A DNA stretch of 64,000 bases, from positions 5,573,245 to 5,637,244 of the forward strand of contig NC_051119.1 in NCBI RefSeq assembly GCF_014839805.1, in the 5' to 3' direction. Shown here one piece after another: positions 25,368-34,126 of this stretch. A program made the translations under genes and the position numbers. Under the pieces are notes generated by a model. It was not told the origin of the DNA. It ran no database searches and worked only from the letters and a program-made list of their open reading frames with translations. This DNA is from Manduca sexta (taxonomy: Eukaryota; Arthropoda; Insecta; Lepidoptera; Sphingidae). The stretch's first letter is position 1, and the number at the start of each line of letters is the position of its first letter.

Positions 25368-25756
25368 TTTTTATTTACAGTAGTATTTAATCCTAACTGT
25401 ATGTCACCGACATATTCGTCCCATTGATTATCATTTTTCCCGTGACATTTTGTACCTAAAGCGTCTAAAACCGTTCTGTTAAAACGCTCAACCTGTCCAT
25501 TGGCTCTAGGAGTAGCTACGGCATTAAGTATATGTTTAATACCTAACCCATTTATAAATGATTTGAATTTTGCACTCGTGAAGCAAGTACCGCGATCAGT
25601 TATTAATCTTGACGGAGTGCCAAAGAAGCTAAAATGTCCTTTAAAAATTTTAATAGCTGTAGTACTTTTAGTGTCTCTGACTGGCTGGATGTTAATGAAT
25701 TTCGTAAATGAATCTATAATTAGTAATATATATGTATTTCCTTTCCTAGAACGAAC
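25328..25756 (-). CDS. Integrase catalytic core, middle segment in a shifted frame
   Basis: This frame continues the integrase core directly after the break at 25757-25761 and stays open to a TAG at 25328-25330. It contains the second catalytic aspartate in ITDRGT and the catalytic glutamate in GQVERFNR, so the D,D-E triad is complete if all segments are read together. It has no start of its own and would not be made as it stands. A second break at 25368-25372 moves the rest of integrase into a third frame. Confidence 0.8.
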   Translation of the reverse strand, partial: VRSRKGNTYILLIIDSFTKFINIQPVRDTKSTTAIKIFKGHFSFFGTPSRLITDRGTCFTSAKFKSFINGLGIKHILNAVATPRANGQVERFNRTVLDALGTKCHGKNDNQWDEYVGDIQLGLNTTVNKNYWKESLRVTFWV

Positions 25757-27950
25757 AAAAAGGGCCTAAATGGTCAGCATGTAATGTGTGGAATGGTATT
25801 TCCAGTTTAGGGATAGGATGCAACATTCCCTCCCTGCGACCACTAGGGCCCTTATGATGGGCACACTCTAAACAAGCGGCGACGTATTTTTTTGTAAAAC
25901 GGCGCATTTTAGGAAACCACAATATAGCTTTTAAACGACTCAATGTCTTTTCAAAGCCAAAATGTCCTACATCATCGTGGTTCATCTTTAAAACCTGCCA
26001 CCTAACCGCACGTGGAACTACCCACCTAATTCCATTTTCAACTAGCCTATATACATAACCCCCCTTTAACTGGTAATTTTTATAAACATCTGTTATCCGC
26101 TTAGTTTCCGGATCTAATAAGATATCTTTTATCCTTTTTATTTCATCGTCAGCACCTTGTACTGTGGAAATCCAGTTCTTTAAATCTAAATTTAAAACAT
26201 CCAAGATTGGACAATCTTCATCACCGGGTATAGGTTCAGTTACAGGAGCGCGACTAAGCGCGTCTACATGCCCCATACGATTACCTGCTCTAAATTCGAT
26301 TTCACAGTCATATTCCTGAAATTGTATCCACCATCGAGAAATCCGTGGTACAAGATCTCTTTTAGTTAACGTAGTACGCAGTGCATTACAATCTGTGACA
26401 ATTTTGAATTTTAGGCCTAAAAGATATACTCTAAAACGTTTAAGAGAAGCAATAACTGCCAAAGTTTCCAATTCAAAAGAGTGAAGCTTTTGTTCCTCAA
26501 TTGTAGTTTTTCGGCTATAGTAAGCGACTGCTCTAAGAATTCCATCTGAATGTCTTTGCATTAGTATACCTGCAACGCCTAATTTGCAGGCATCTGTATG
26601 AACTTCGGTTTCTAACATAGCATCATAAAGTGCCAAAATCGGTCTTTCTACAAGTTTTTGTTTTAGTAGTTCGAAAGCAGCTTTTTGGTCAGTTTCCCAT
26701 TTCCAATCAAAATTTGATCTCAATAAATCAGTTAAAGGTCGAGCGATCAGGGCGAAATCCCTTACAAATCGCCTAAAGAAACTAGCTAAACCTATGAACC
26801 TTCGAATATCGTGCGTATTACGGGGTTCAGGAAAATTAGATATGGCTATTGTTTTACGAGATCCCGGCCTAATACCACAACTGGTTACTTGGAATCCCAA
26901 AAAATCTATTTCCTTGTAGAAAAAATGGCATTTGTTTATTTTTAAGGTCAATCCTGCATCTAATAAAAGTTTCAATACGTGTTCCAATCTAGAAAGACCC
27001 TCTTGAAAAGATTTTGCTGGGATTAAGATATCATCCATAAAAATTAAGGCGAAATCTACTTTGGATTTAGGTAAAATTTTATTCATTGCCCTTTGGAAAA
27101 CCGACGGAGCATTAGCCAGTCCAAATGGCATACGTTTGAACTGGTATTGCCCGTCGGGTGTAACAAATGCAGTCTTGTCCTGAGATGACTCGGCTAAAGG
27201 GATTTGATAATATCCCGAGGCACAATCTAGTGTAATGAACAATGAATGCCCCGCTAACGTATCTAGTTGGTCATCAATCAATGGTAGAGGATAATGTTCT
27301 TTTCTTGTCTTTTTGTTAAGAGCTCTAAAATCAACACATAATCTTTTTTCGCCAGTCTTTTTTTTCACGAGCAAAATTGGACTGGCATAAGATGATCTCG
27401 ACTCACAAACTATACCTGCATCAATCATCTCTTGCACCATTGACCGTACCAAACTGCGTTCGGAAAACGCTAGTCTGTATGGACGATATACTACTGGTTG
27501 ACTGTTTTCCAATTCAATTACCATCTCTGTTACATTCGTATAACCTAAATCTTTTAAACTGCTTGAGAAACATTTCTCATATTGCTTAAGTAGAGATTTT
27601 AATTGCTCCACTTCATGAACAGTCAAGGTTTCGTCATAGTTAAGTTTATCAGCTGACGTTGAATCATCTAATTTTAACACATTAACATTTAGAAAACGAT
27701 CTACCCGCAGAGTTCGCGTTAAAAGTATATTCTTCTCTAAGTTTATTGAATTATTCGAAACATTTTGTACCAATAGAGATCCGTGCCCATTCGACATATT
27801 ATATTCACCGGGTAATAAATAAAATTCATGATTTGGTTTACCTCGCATTGTACCGTTAACATAAACTGAACCTGTATAATTATCCGGGCACATCACTTGT
27901 ACTACATATATTTTCATAGGCGTATTCAATGTAATACCTTGACTGACCAC
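25746..27950 (-). CDS. pol: Pol: reverse transcriptase, RNase H, integrase N-terminus
   Basis: 734 residues from a GTG-initiated open frame. The true protein is probably continuous with the protease upstream, so this start is only formal. Reverse transcriptase spans about 155-345: catalytic LDCASGYYQIPL at 241, the FGLANAPSVFQ region, and F-M-D-D at 304-307 in place of YMDD. RNase H spans about 445-570: HTDA at 451, ELE near 493, TDCNAL near 519, HVDALSR near 561. The integrase zinc domain has His 657, His 663, Cys 693 and Cys 696. The first catalytic aspartate of integrase is in HADH at 724-727. The frame stops eight residues later, after a five-base homopolymer at 25757-25761. Confidence 0.93.
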   Translation of the reverse strand: MVSQGITLNTPMKIYVVQVMCPDNYTGSVYVNGTMRGKPNHEFYLLPGEYNMSNGHGSLLVQNVSNNSINLEKNILLTRTLRVDRFLNVNVLKLDDSTSADKLNYDETLTVHEVEQLKSLLKQYEKCFSSSLKDLGYTNVTEMVIELENSQPVVYRPYRLAFSERSLVRSMVQEMIDAGIVCESRSSYASPILLVKKKTGEKRLCVDFRALNKKTRKEHYPLPLIDDQLDTLAGHSLFITLDCASGYYQIPLAESSQDKTAFVTPDGQYQFKRMPFGLANAPSVFQRAMNKILPKSKVDFALIFMDDILIPAKSFQEGLSRLEHVLKLLLDAGLTLKINKCHFFYKEIDFLGFQVTSCGIRPGSRKTIAISNFPEPRNTHDIRRFIGLASFFRRFVRDFALIARPLTDLLRSNFDWKWETDQKAAFELLKQKLVERPILALYDAMLETEVHTDACKLGVAGILMQRHSDGILRAVAYYSRKTTIEEQKLHSFELETLAVIASLKRFRVYLLGLKFKIVTDCNALRTTLTKRDLVPRISRWWIQFQEYDCEIEFRAGNRMGHVDALSRAPVTEPIPGDEDCPILDVLNLDLKNWISTVQGADDEIKRIKDILLDPETKRITDVYKNYQLKGGYVYRLVENGIRWVVPRAVRWQVLKMNHDDVGHFGFEKTLSRLKAILWFPKMRRFTKKYVAACLECAHHKGPSGRREGMLHPIPKLEIPFHTLHADHLGPFCSF

Positions 27951-27955
27951 ACAAT

Positions 27956-28462
27956 CTATTTTTGATGTACCTCGTTCAAAAATAAGATTTTCACTTGTTT
28001 TGTAATAATTATTTTAGGTTTTTCGGTGAAACTGTGACCAATTAACACTGAATATTTTATAACATCGTCGTTTACCACATAAAATTCTACCTGTTCAGTG
28101 ATGTTCTGTATTTCAAGAATAACGGAAGTCACCCCCAAAGGTACTACTATACTATTACCAATGCCGCGCATAACAGGCAACTGGTCATTGATACTCCACG
28201 AAATCCCTAAACGATGAGCATCGCTACAACGTATCAGACAACACTGACTACCCAAATCAACATACCCAGTCAAACAATTCCCATTGATTTTCAACTGAAT
28301 TATGTACTTCGAATTATTTAGGCATCCCGTATCTATACTTAAAATACTCTTTTCGTTTGGTTTGTCTATTTTAACATTACCATCGGAAGATAATTTTGAG
28401 CAATTTATTGAGGTATGTCCTAGTTTGTTGCAGAGGGTACATTTTAATATTTTTTTGTACAT
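27956..28462 (-). CDS. pro: Protease segment of Pol, with a second zinc knuckle
   Basis: 168 residues in the -1 frame relative to gag. Residues 8-21 form a second C-x2-C-x4-H-x4-C knuckle that appears only in the frameshift product. The aspartic protease active site is at about residues 67-76, where D-L-G-S replaces the usual D-T/S-G. The later VLIGHSF stretch corresponds to the family's conserved region near the protease end. By family role it cleaves Gag and Gag-Pol during maturation. The frame ends shortly after a four-base homopolymer at 27998-28001. One base fewer there than expected would explain why the reverse transcriptase frame starts beside it. Confidence 0.82.
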   Translation of the reverse strand: MYKKILKCTLCNKLGHTSINCSKLSSDGNVKIDKPNEKSILSIDTGCLNNSKYIIQLKINGNCLTGYVDLGSQCCLIRCSDAHRLGISWSINDQLPVMRGIGNSIVVPLGVTSVILEIQNITEQVEFYVVNDDVIKYSVLIGHSFTEKPKIIITKQVKILFLNEVHQK

Positions 28463-29589
28463 TTGAAGCTAAAATGACCCGGCTCGTTACAATTGTAACA
28501 CACTACAGAATTATTTTGCGTTTTTGCTCTTAAATCCCCGTTATTTGAAATTTTTAACATGCCATTACCGCTGGATGCAATTGTACGTTTATCGTTATGT
28601 ATTAACTTCGTCTTTTCCAAATGCTGCTGTTTAATTGATTGAAAATACTCTAGCACCTGCTCTGGTTCCGTACACTTTGCAGCTTTGGCCCCTAATCTAA
28701 GTGATCTGTCCTCAATGCCGTACAATAAACAATCAACAGCTCGTTTACCCGATATTTGACACCTATTAAGTAAATTAATTTTTTCAAAATAATAGAGTTC
28801 TAACGACTCGTTATATTTTACGCGTTTAGACAACATTTCCGTTAATAATTCCGCATAGTCATCACTACTAGGAAAAGACATAATAAGTTTGTTTTTCCAC
28901 TCGGGCCAGGAAAAAGACATGGTGGGTAAAGCCTGGTACCAGGTCTTTGCCACACCACATAATTTTGGCAGAGCATAATGTATAATTTGGTCATCACCCC
29001 ATTTATACAGTCGAGCACATTCATCAACTTTTCCAAGCCACATATGAATAGTCTGACCCTTAATCATGGGGTCAAACTCTGGTATAACATTACCAAGCAT
29101 TGGAAATTTATTTCCTTCGTGACGACTATATCCTAACGAGGTGATTAACTCGGACAATAGCTTAACAGTGTCGTTATTAATACTAGATTGAAATACCTGT
29201 TGTTGCGGCAAAGGCGATCTCAAATCACCCTCGACACTTAAACAATTATTTCGGCTGTACCTCCGTTCTTCGCATCGTTTGCTCAGACGACTGCGACTGC
29301 GTCGACTTCTACTTCGGCCACGACTCGTATGTGAACGTCTGCTCTGACGCTCTCTGTAACGGCTGCGCCGACGCTCGCTTGAACAGCTGCGCCGTCGCTC
29401 GCGAGAACGGCTTCTATGACGACCATGCGATTTCGCACTCCGATGACCCCGAGAACTGCTGCCCCGACGTGCACGGGAGCCTTTGCTTAAATATTCACGA
29501 GAACGACTTCTCTTATTACGTTGTTTGTTTGAATTTGCTTCGCTATTTTTGGTAGTATTACTTTGATTAGGCATAGTCAACTCCTCCAT
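28444..29589 (-). CDS. gag: Gag structural protein with RS-rich head and CCHC knuckle
   Basis: 381 residues. Residues about 24-115 are densely arginine/serine-rich, like splicing-factor RS domains. Residues about 165-335 resemble a retrotransposon capsid region (retrotrans_gag type) with several conserved Trp and Phe positions. A zinc knuckle C-x2-C-x4-H-x4-C lies at residues 364-377, almost at the C-terminus. By family role it assembles the particle that packages the element's RNA. The start follows a 111-bp leader after the 5' LTR, and it is the first ATG of a long open frame. The stop overlaps the protease frame next to a run of seven A's, a good -1 frameshift site. Confidence 0.9.
   Translation of the reverse strand: MEELTMPNQSNTTKNSEANSNKQRNKRSRSREYLSKGSRARRGSSSRGHRSAKSHGRHRSRSRERRRSCSSERRRSRYRERQSRRSHTSRGRSRSRRSRSRLSKRCEERRYSRNNCLSVEGDLRSPLPQQQVFQSSINNDTVKLLSELITSLGYSRHEGNKFPMLGNVIPEFDPMIKGQTIHMWLGKVDECARLYKWGDDQIIHYALPKLCGVAKTWYQALPTMSFSWPEWKNKLIMSFPSSDDYAELLTEMLSKRVKYNESLELYYFEKINLLNRCQISGKRAVDCLLYGIEDRSLRLGAKAAKCTEPEQVLEYFQSIKQQHLEKTKLIHNDKRTIASSGNGMLKISNNGDLRAKTQNNSVVCYNCNEPGHFSFKCTKKY
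28450..28456 (-). promoter_or_regulatory. Candidate -1 ribosomal frameshift heptamer between gag and pro
   Basis: A-AAA-AAA in the gag frame, two codons before the gag stop. Slipping back one base continues directly into the protease frame, as expected for Ty3/gypsy Gag-Pol expression. No downstream pseudoknot was tested. A homopolymer sequencing error could also produce an apparent frame change here, but the overlap layout is the family norm. Confidence 0.65.
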
Positions 29590-29700
29590 TTCTATTAATT
29601 TTGATCTTTCACTTCTAATTTTTATGAAAAATGTAAATAATGTACACTTTTAACAGCTTAACACTGTAATTTGTGAGCTTTGTACATCCCACTTCTGAGT

Positions 29701-30014
29701 TGTACGGTTCAACCCAGTAATTAAACACTATATTACCACTCAAATACACACTATAATTCAATCTCTTAGATCTTGCCTCGGCGACTGTTCGCCATCGAAT
29801 GCGTGCGACAGTGCATTCAACTTAAAAGGTAAACTCGTCAGCCACAGTGTTGCCAATACAATAAAATGTGATATCGATATTTAAATCGATGTGATGTTAA
29901 ATAGACATTATAGAAGCATATAAATCATCAATATTAAACTACAATTAATGTATATATTAGAAATACTATAATAAACATATCTTTTATTAGAATTATGCTT
30001 CCATAATGCTTACA
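29701..30014 (-). repeat. 5' LTR of the Ty3/gypsy element
   Basis: 314 bp, starting TG and ending CA in element orientation. It is identical to the partner LTR except for one A in a poly-A run. It should carry the element's promoter; I could not place the U3/R/U5 borders. Confidence 0.95.
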
Positions 30015-30130
30015 ATAGTGTGTGACGCGCGGGCCGGTGGAGCGACGAGCTGAAGGTTGTGGATTCGAGCTCAGGAGCGTGTGAATGTTGCGTGCTCGTG
30101 TACAGGAACGTAGTATAAAAGAGATTAGCA
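30015..30130. repeat. 92-bp minisatellite array, right part
   Basis: About one unit following the LTR element. It starts with the duplicated ATAG and continues tgtgtgacgcgcgggccgg exactly where the left part stopped. Confidence 0.9.
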
Positions 30131-30943
30131 TGACTAATGGTAGACCGAAGAACTCCATAATAAATCCTGTTAATGCTACACGAAATATTTATCCGAATGC
30201 TTAAGTCGCAGACGTAATTTATGTATATTTCCACCTCATAAACTTTATGAGCTGGAATTATTTTAGCTTAAAATATAATTCAGATTAAAACATTGCTTAG
30301 TTTCAGATTTTAGTTGTTGGCGTCTGTCCAACGTCGTACTGAATACCTAACGCCATACGCACCATATAATTAGCAATAGACTTAGAACTGTACACCCTGG
30401 AAATAGGGTATAATGTCCAACGTGCTTTGTATAATGGTATAAAATTTTTGCCAGCTAAATGCAGTAGGCGCCTGGTCACAGATAGATCATGGCTGGAGTT
30501 AATTCATTACGGCAGTCAGATTTGAAATGCTGGAGGAGTGACGGTGTAATTTATAACAGAGAATCTAACGAATCATTCAAAATGAGTTATTATTTGTTAA
30601 TCCTTAAGACTTAGATGACTTCGCATAAAATATTGTTTATTGACTTTTTCCAATCACTTAAAATTGATTGTATTGAACGACACAAATTTATTATACAGTT
30701 TGCTATTTACTATTATTTTATTAACTAGGTTGTGCTCGCGGAACTGCTCGTGTGATGCTTTATCTGCATAATCCCATTGAATACTTTGTCGTGAAAAGAA
30801 ACCGATAAAATATTTTAATGTACGTCAGTGTATAATATTACTGAATATAACATTTCTTACAAAACCGTTCAACGGTTACGGAGTATTCTTTTAACAAACC
30901 TTCAAACATTTTTGTATTTTAAAACAAAAAGTTTTTATGAGTA

Positions 30944-31120
30944 GGCTTCCCTGCAATTTCCACTGGGGAAACCTGTGGATAAGATACTGAAATCTCCTGA
31001 CTTAGCTACTGCAGGAGCTCAACGGAGAGTGGGTAAGAAATTGGGGGATGAAAGAGTGGGAGAAGGATAAGGGATCTTTAGCATGTGCGGAGGGGAAATA
31101 TTCACGAGCCCTATTTGAAA
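30944..31120 (+). mobile_element. Repeat-M, partial
   Basis: ggggaaacctgtggataaga, tctcctgacttagctactgc and agggatctttagcatgtgcg match repeat-M. Confidence 0.65.
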
Positions 31121-31399
31121 GGATTAACGGATTAACTCAGGCCCTTGGGATTTCAAATAGATTACTACCACAATACAAATTCTTTACTACGACTGTTCTT
31201 TGCGACGTCTGGCGATCGACTGAGCTCTACCTCGACCGTGGCAGAGCGAAGTAACTATCAAAAGTCATCTAACAATCTGTTTAACATTAACTTCCTTCAT
31301 AATTTATATATCCGGTTTACTATTTGGGTATATATCGATTTGATTCTTACATATTGGTCTCAATGTGTAGTTGCAACCACGAGATTTTTGTTTTTTTTA

Positions 31400-31690
31400 T
31401 TACTTTGAATGACGAGACGAGCTTGCGGTTTGCCTGATGGTAATCGATGCGACCACCCATAAATAGTAGAAACACTATCTAACACCTTGAATCACAAAGT
31501 ATTATTTGATATTTCATTACGCTCGCCATCCTGAGACATGTGATGTTAAATCTTATTATGCCCGGTAGTTACATTGGCTACAATGTCCTATAAACCGGAA
31601 CACAACAGTGAGTACACACTGTTGCTTGGCGGCAGAAATAGACATTGCGATGGTACCTAACCAGGCGGACTCTCACATATACTCTTATAT
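31400..31690 (-). mobile_element. Repeat-C, near full length
   Basis: Repeat-C is a ~310-bp family found five times here. In the orientation of the 47.6-kb copy it starts tggtggtaggtctctcatat and ends tcgtcattcaaagcaat plus A's. This copy is in reverse. Confidence 0.85.
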
Positions 31691-32157
31691 CACATATACC
31701 TTGCACCAGTATAAAACATATTTTGTCAAAAAGAGGCTTGCAAACATTTGTTGCATTATATAATACATTTTTACATCTGTATTTTGTAGTATCTTGATAA
31801 AATAACAATCAAAACATAAGGAAAATCTCAAACAAGATGTGACAACTATAACCTTTATTGCGGTCTTGTTAACCCTATACAACAAAGGTGGGTCAGGTAG
31901 ACGTCGCGGGCCTTTTGAGTAGTCGATACATCAGCATCAATCATCCGCTTGCTTTGTGACAAATCACAGCTCACGTTTCAAATGAAATCCCCCGTAATGA
32001 TGTCGGTACTTATATAAGTTTAATAGAAAGGGAGTAAGTGGATTTAGGCAGAGAATAACTATTTCAGTCAGTTTTTGGATACACGTGAGAAGATTCCAAT
32101 TAAATCGATATTAATTACGTCGAAAGCATTAGAACTCTTGGGATTTACTTTATAGTA

Positions 32158-32300
32158 TTAGCTGGAAGTTTTGAATTTGTGCCCGATATGGTGGTAGATT
32201 CGGCGTATCACATCATGGGACTATTTTCCGCCGTGTGTATTCTACGGCGAAGTGTGAGCCCTAGTTGCAGATCTGCCTGCCTCTTTGGGGTTATTTGTGT
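32158..32300 (+). mobile_element. SINE-A, 5'-truncated
   Basis: gaatttgtgcccgatatggt, atcacatcatgggac and tgccctctttgggg-like sequence correspond to the second half of the family. Confidence 0.75.
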
Positions 32301-32448
32301 TTTGCTTTTTAAAGACTTAATATTTGTTATTATCATTTTCAGACCCATAGATGTAGTGTTAGAGATAAAACTTGACGCAATAGGTTAAATTACATAATTA
32401 CTTTATATCGTGAAACCTTTTATGGTATAAAAGATCCACTGTAGACTT

Positions 32449-32660
32449 ACTGGTGGTAGGTCTCTCATCTGTGAGAGTCCGCCTAGGTAGGTACCAGCGT
32501 AATGTCTATTTCTGCCACCAAGCAGGAGTGTGTAGACACTGTTGTGTTCCGTTTTGAAAGACATTGTAGCCAGTGTAACTACTGGACATAATAAGACTTA
32601 ACATCTCATGTTTCAGGATGCCGAGCGCAGTGGAATACCAAACAATACTTTGTAATTCAA
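32449..32660 (+). mobile_element. Repeat-C, 3'-truncated
   Basis: Starts tggtggtaggtctctcatct and ends at aatactttgtaattcaa. It is in the opposite orientation to the copy 1 kb away. Confidence 0.85.
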
Positions 32661-32999
32661 TAATATTCCAGAATATAAACTACAATAGATCTGAATCCTG
32701 AACATAATTTATACGTATGCCAAATTTAATCCAAACACGTCCAACAGTCTGCATTCACTTCTAACAAACATCAAAACATATTCACAATATCATTTCTAAT
32801 ATTAATACACTCATATTTGCCAACATATAAAGTTATATACTTTGCATGGGATTAAGATGGTATTCATCAAGCACAATGAGAGATCGCCCTTTGATATGAG
32901 ACTTGGCTGACTCGAACGCCCTTAATACGTTAAAAGCATTTTACCGAATGTGCCTTATTTGCCGATAAGCTTCTTTTGGGAAGAGCTATTTATCTGCTA

Positions 33000-33369
33000 C
33001 TAGTTTTGCCCACGGCTCCGGCCGCGTGTTATAGTGTTTCGGGATAAAGTTTTCTTTTATAATCTTTCAAAAGTAATGTTTTTGCAACAGTTTTCATTAC
33101 TGCTTCGCTCCTTTTGATCATAGCGTGACGATATATAGCCTTTCTCGATAAGTGAGCTAGCTATCTAACACTAAAATAATTTTTCTGTTCGAACCAGTAG
33201 TTCCTGAGATTAGCGCCTTCAAACAAATAAACTCTTCAGCTTTATATAATAGTAAAATCCTATGTCCTTCTCCTGGTAAGCTACCTCCCTACCAATTTTC
33301 AGCTAAATCGGTTCAGCCGTTCTTGAGTTATAAATAGTGTAACTAACATAACTTTCTTTTATATATAGA
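33000..33369 (-). mobile_element. Helitron-like element, non-autonomous, 370 bp
   Basis: In minus orientation it starts TCTATATATAAAAGAAAG and ends gggcaaaaCTAG, between A and T. A GC-rich imperfect hairpin (cacggc/gccgcgtg) precedes the CTAG. These are the Helitron hallmarks; no Rep/helicase gene is present. Confidence 0.8.
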
Positions 33370-33540
33370 TTTGTGTGAATAATGTATTTTGCAACTGTAT
33401 TCATGATGTGATACTGTATTCAATTTGAGTATGAAACTACGTTTTTTTATCTTATATGCAAAATAATTGCCTCCGTAGGTTATTAAGCAGGAGGTACGTT
33501 TATCAAACTGATTAAACTAAAATCGAAGATAATTAATTTT

Positions 33541-33820
33541 CCAACCTTTAGAATTTTTAGGTCTAAGTTTTTCTCAGTGCCATCGTATTAATGGAAGATT
33601 ATGCAATTAAATAAGACAGCCAGACCAACAAAGATGATGAATAATAATATATAAATTTATATTTTTGTTATTTTGCCTCTATCACTCTGACTAAATAAAA
33701 ATAGAATAAAAGTCCAACATTCAGAGTTTAGGACTAAGGTTTTCTCAGTACCACCATATTAATGAAGGCTTGTGCAATAAGCATTACAGCCAGACCAACA
33801 CCGATGATGAGTAATATTTT
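33541..33820 (-). repeat. Duplicated ~100-bp segment, one copy with a hydrophobic frame
   Basis: 33541-33650 and 33713-33820 are similar copies. The right copy encodes on the minus strand a short hydrophobic stretch (LIIGVGLAVMLIAQAF) ending in TAG; the left copy has stops. It could be a decayed terminal exon or part of an unnamed repeat. Confidence 0.4.
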
Positions 33821-33822
33821 TT

Positions 33823-33996
33823 TGGCTTTGAATGACGAGCTTGCTATGTGTGATGGTAAGCGATACGACCACCCATAAACAGTAGAAACACCATCCAACA
33901 CCTTGAATAATCAAGTATTGTTTAGTATTCCACTGCGCTCGCCTGAGACATGAGATGTTAAGTCTTATTATGTCCAGTACACTAACTACACATTTA
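33823..33996 (-). mobile_element. Repeat-C, partial
   Basis: Contains aagcgatacgaccacccata, cattccaca-like sequence and gagatgttaagtcttattat. It lies just downstream of the odorant receptor gene. Confidence 0.82.
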
Positions 33997-34039
33997 TGGC
34001 TGTAAATAAAGTCTTTATTATTCAAACAGCTGTTTAATT

Positions 34040-34045
34040 TTTATT
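34040..34045 (-). other. Candidate polyadenylation signal of the odorant receptor gene
   Basis: AATAAA on the minus strand, about 80 bases after the TGA of exon 6. A repeat-C copy starts roughly 45 bases further downstream, so the 3' untranslated region is probably short. Confidence 0.5.
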
Positions 34046-34126
34046 TCGTGTATTTCGTGCATATATTTTTGAAAGTGAAAAACTAAAAGCATTAACAACT
34101 AATATTACACAAATTTTCGTTAAAGC

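Larger units (their letters stand above)
23750..30014 (-). mobile_element. Ty3/gypsy LTR retrotransposon, near-complete and recent
   Basis: 6265 bp, bounded by direct LTRs (TGTAAGC...CCGTACA in element orientation) and flanked by a 4-bp ATAG duplication at 23746-23749 and 30015-30018. Internal order on the minus strand is gag, protease, reverse transcriptase, RNase H, integrase, which is the Ty3/gypsy order. No envelope gene or chromodomain is visible. The LTRs differ only by A5 versus A4 in one run, so insertion was recent. The coding region has three frame breaks beyond the gag/pol shift, all single-base events in homopolymers. It interrupts a 92-bp minisatellite array whose units continue on both sides. 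Confidence 0.96.
30131..32157. other. Intergenic between LTR element and repeat cluster
   Basis: Repeat-M and repeat-C copies only. A TATATAAG at 32011 has no supporting exon. Confidence 0.55.

Noticed and set aside
25500..25769. Forward open frame inside the LTR element
   Set aside because: Antisense shadow of the integrase core.
32011..32070. TATATAAG with a downstream tcagtcag initiator-like motif
   Set aside because: Spacing of about 50 bases is too long for a TATA/initiator pair and no exon follows.
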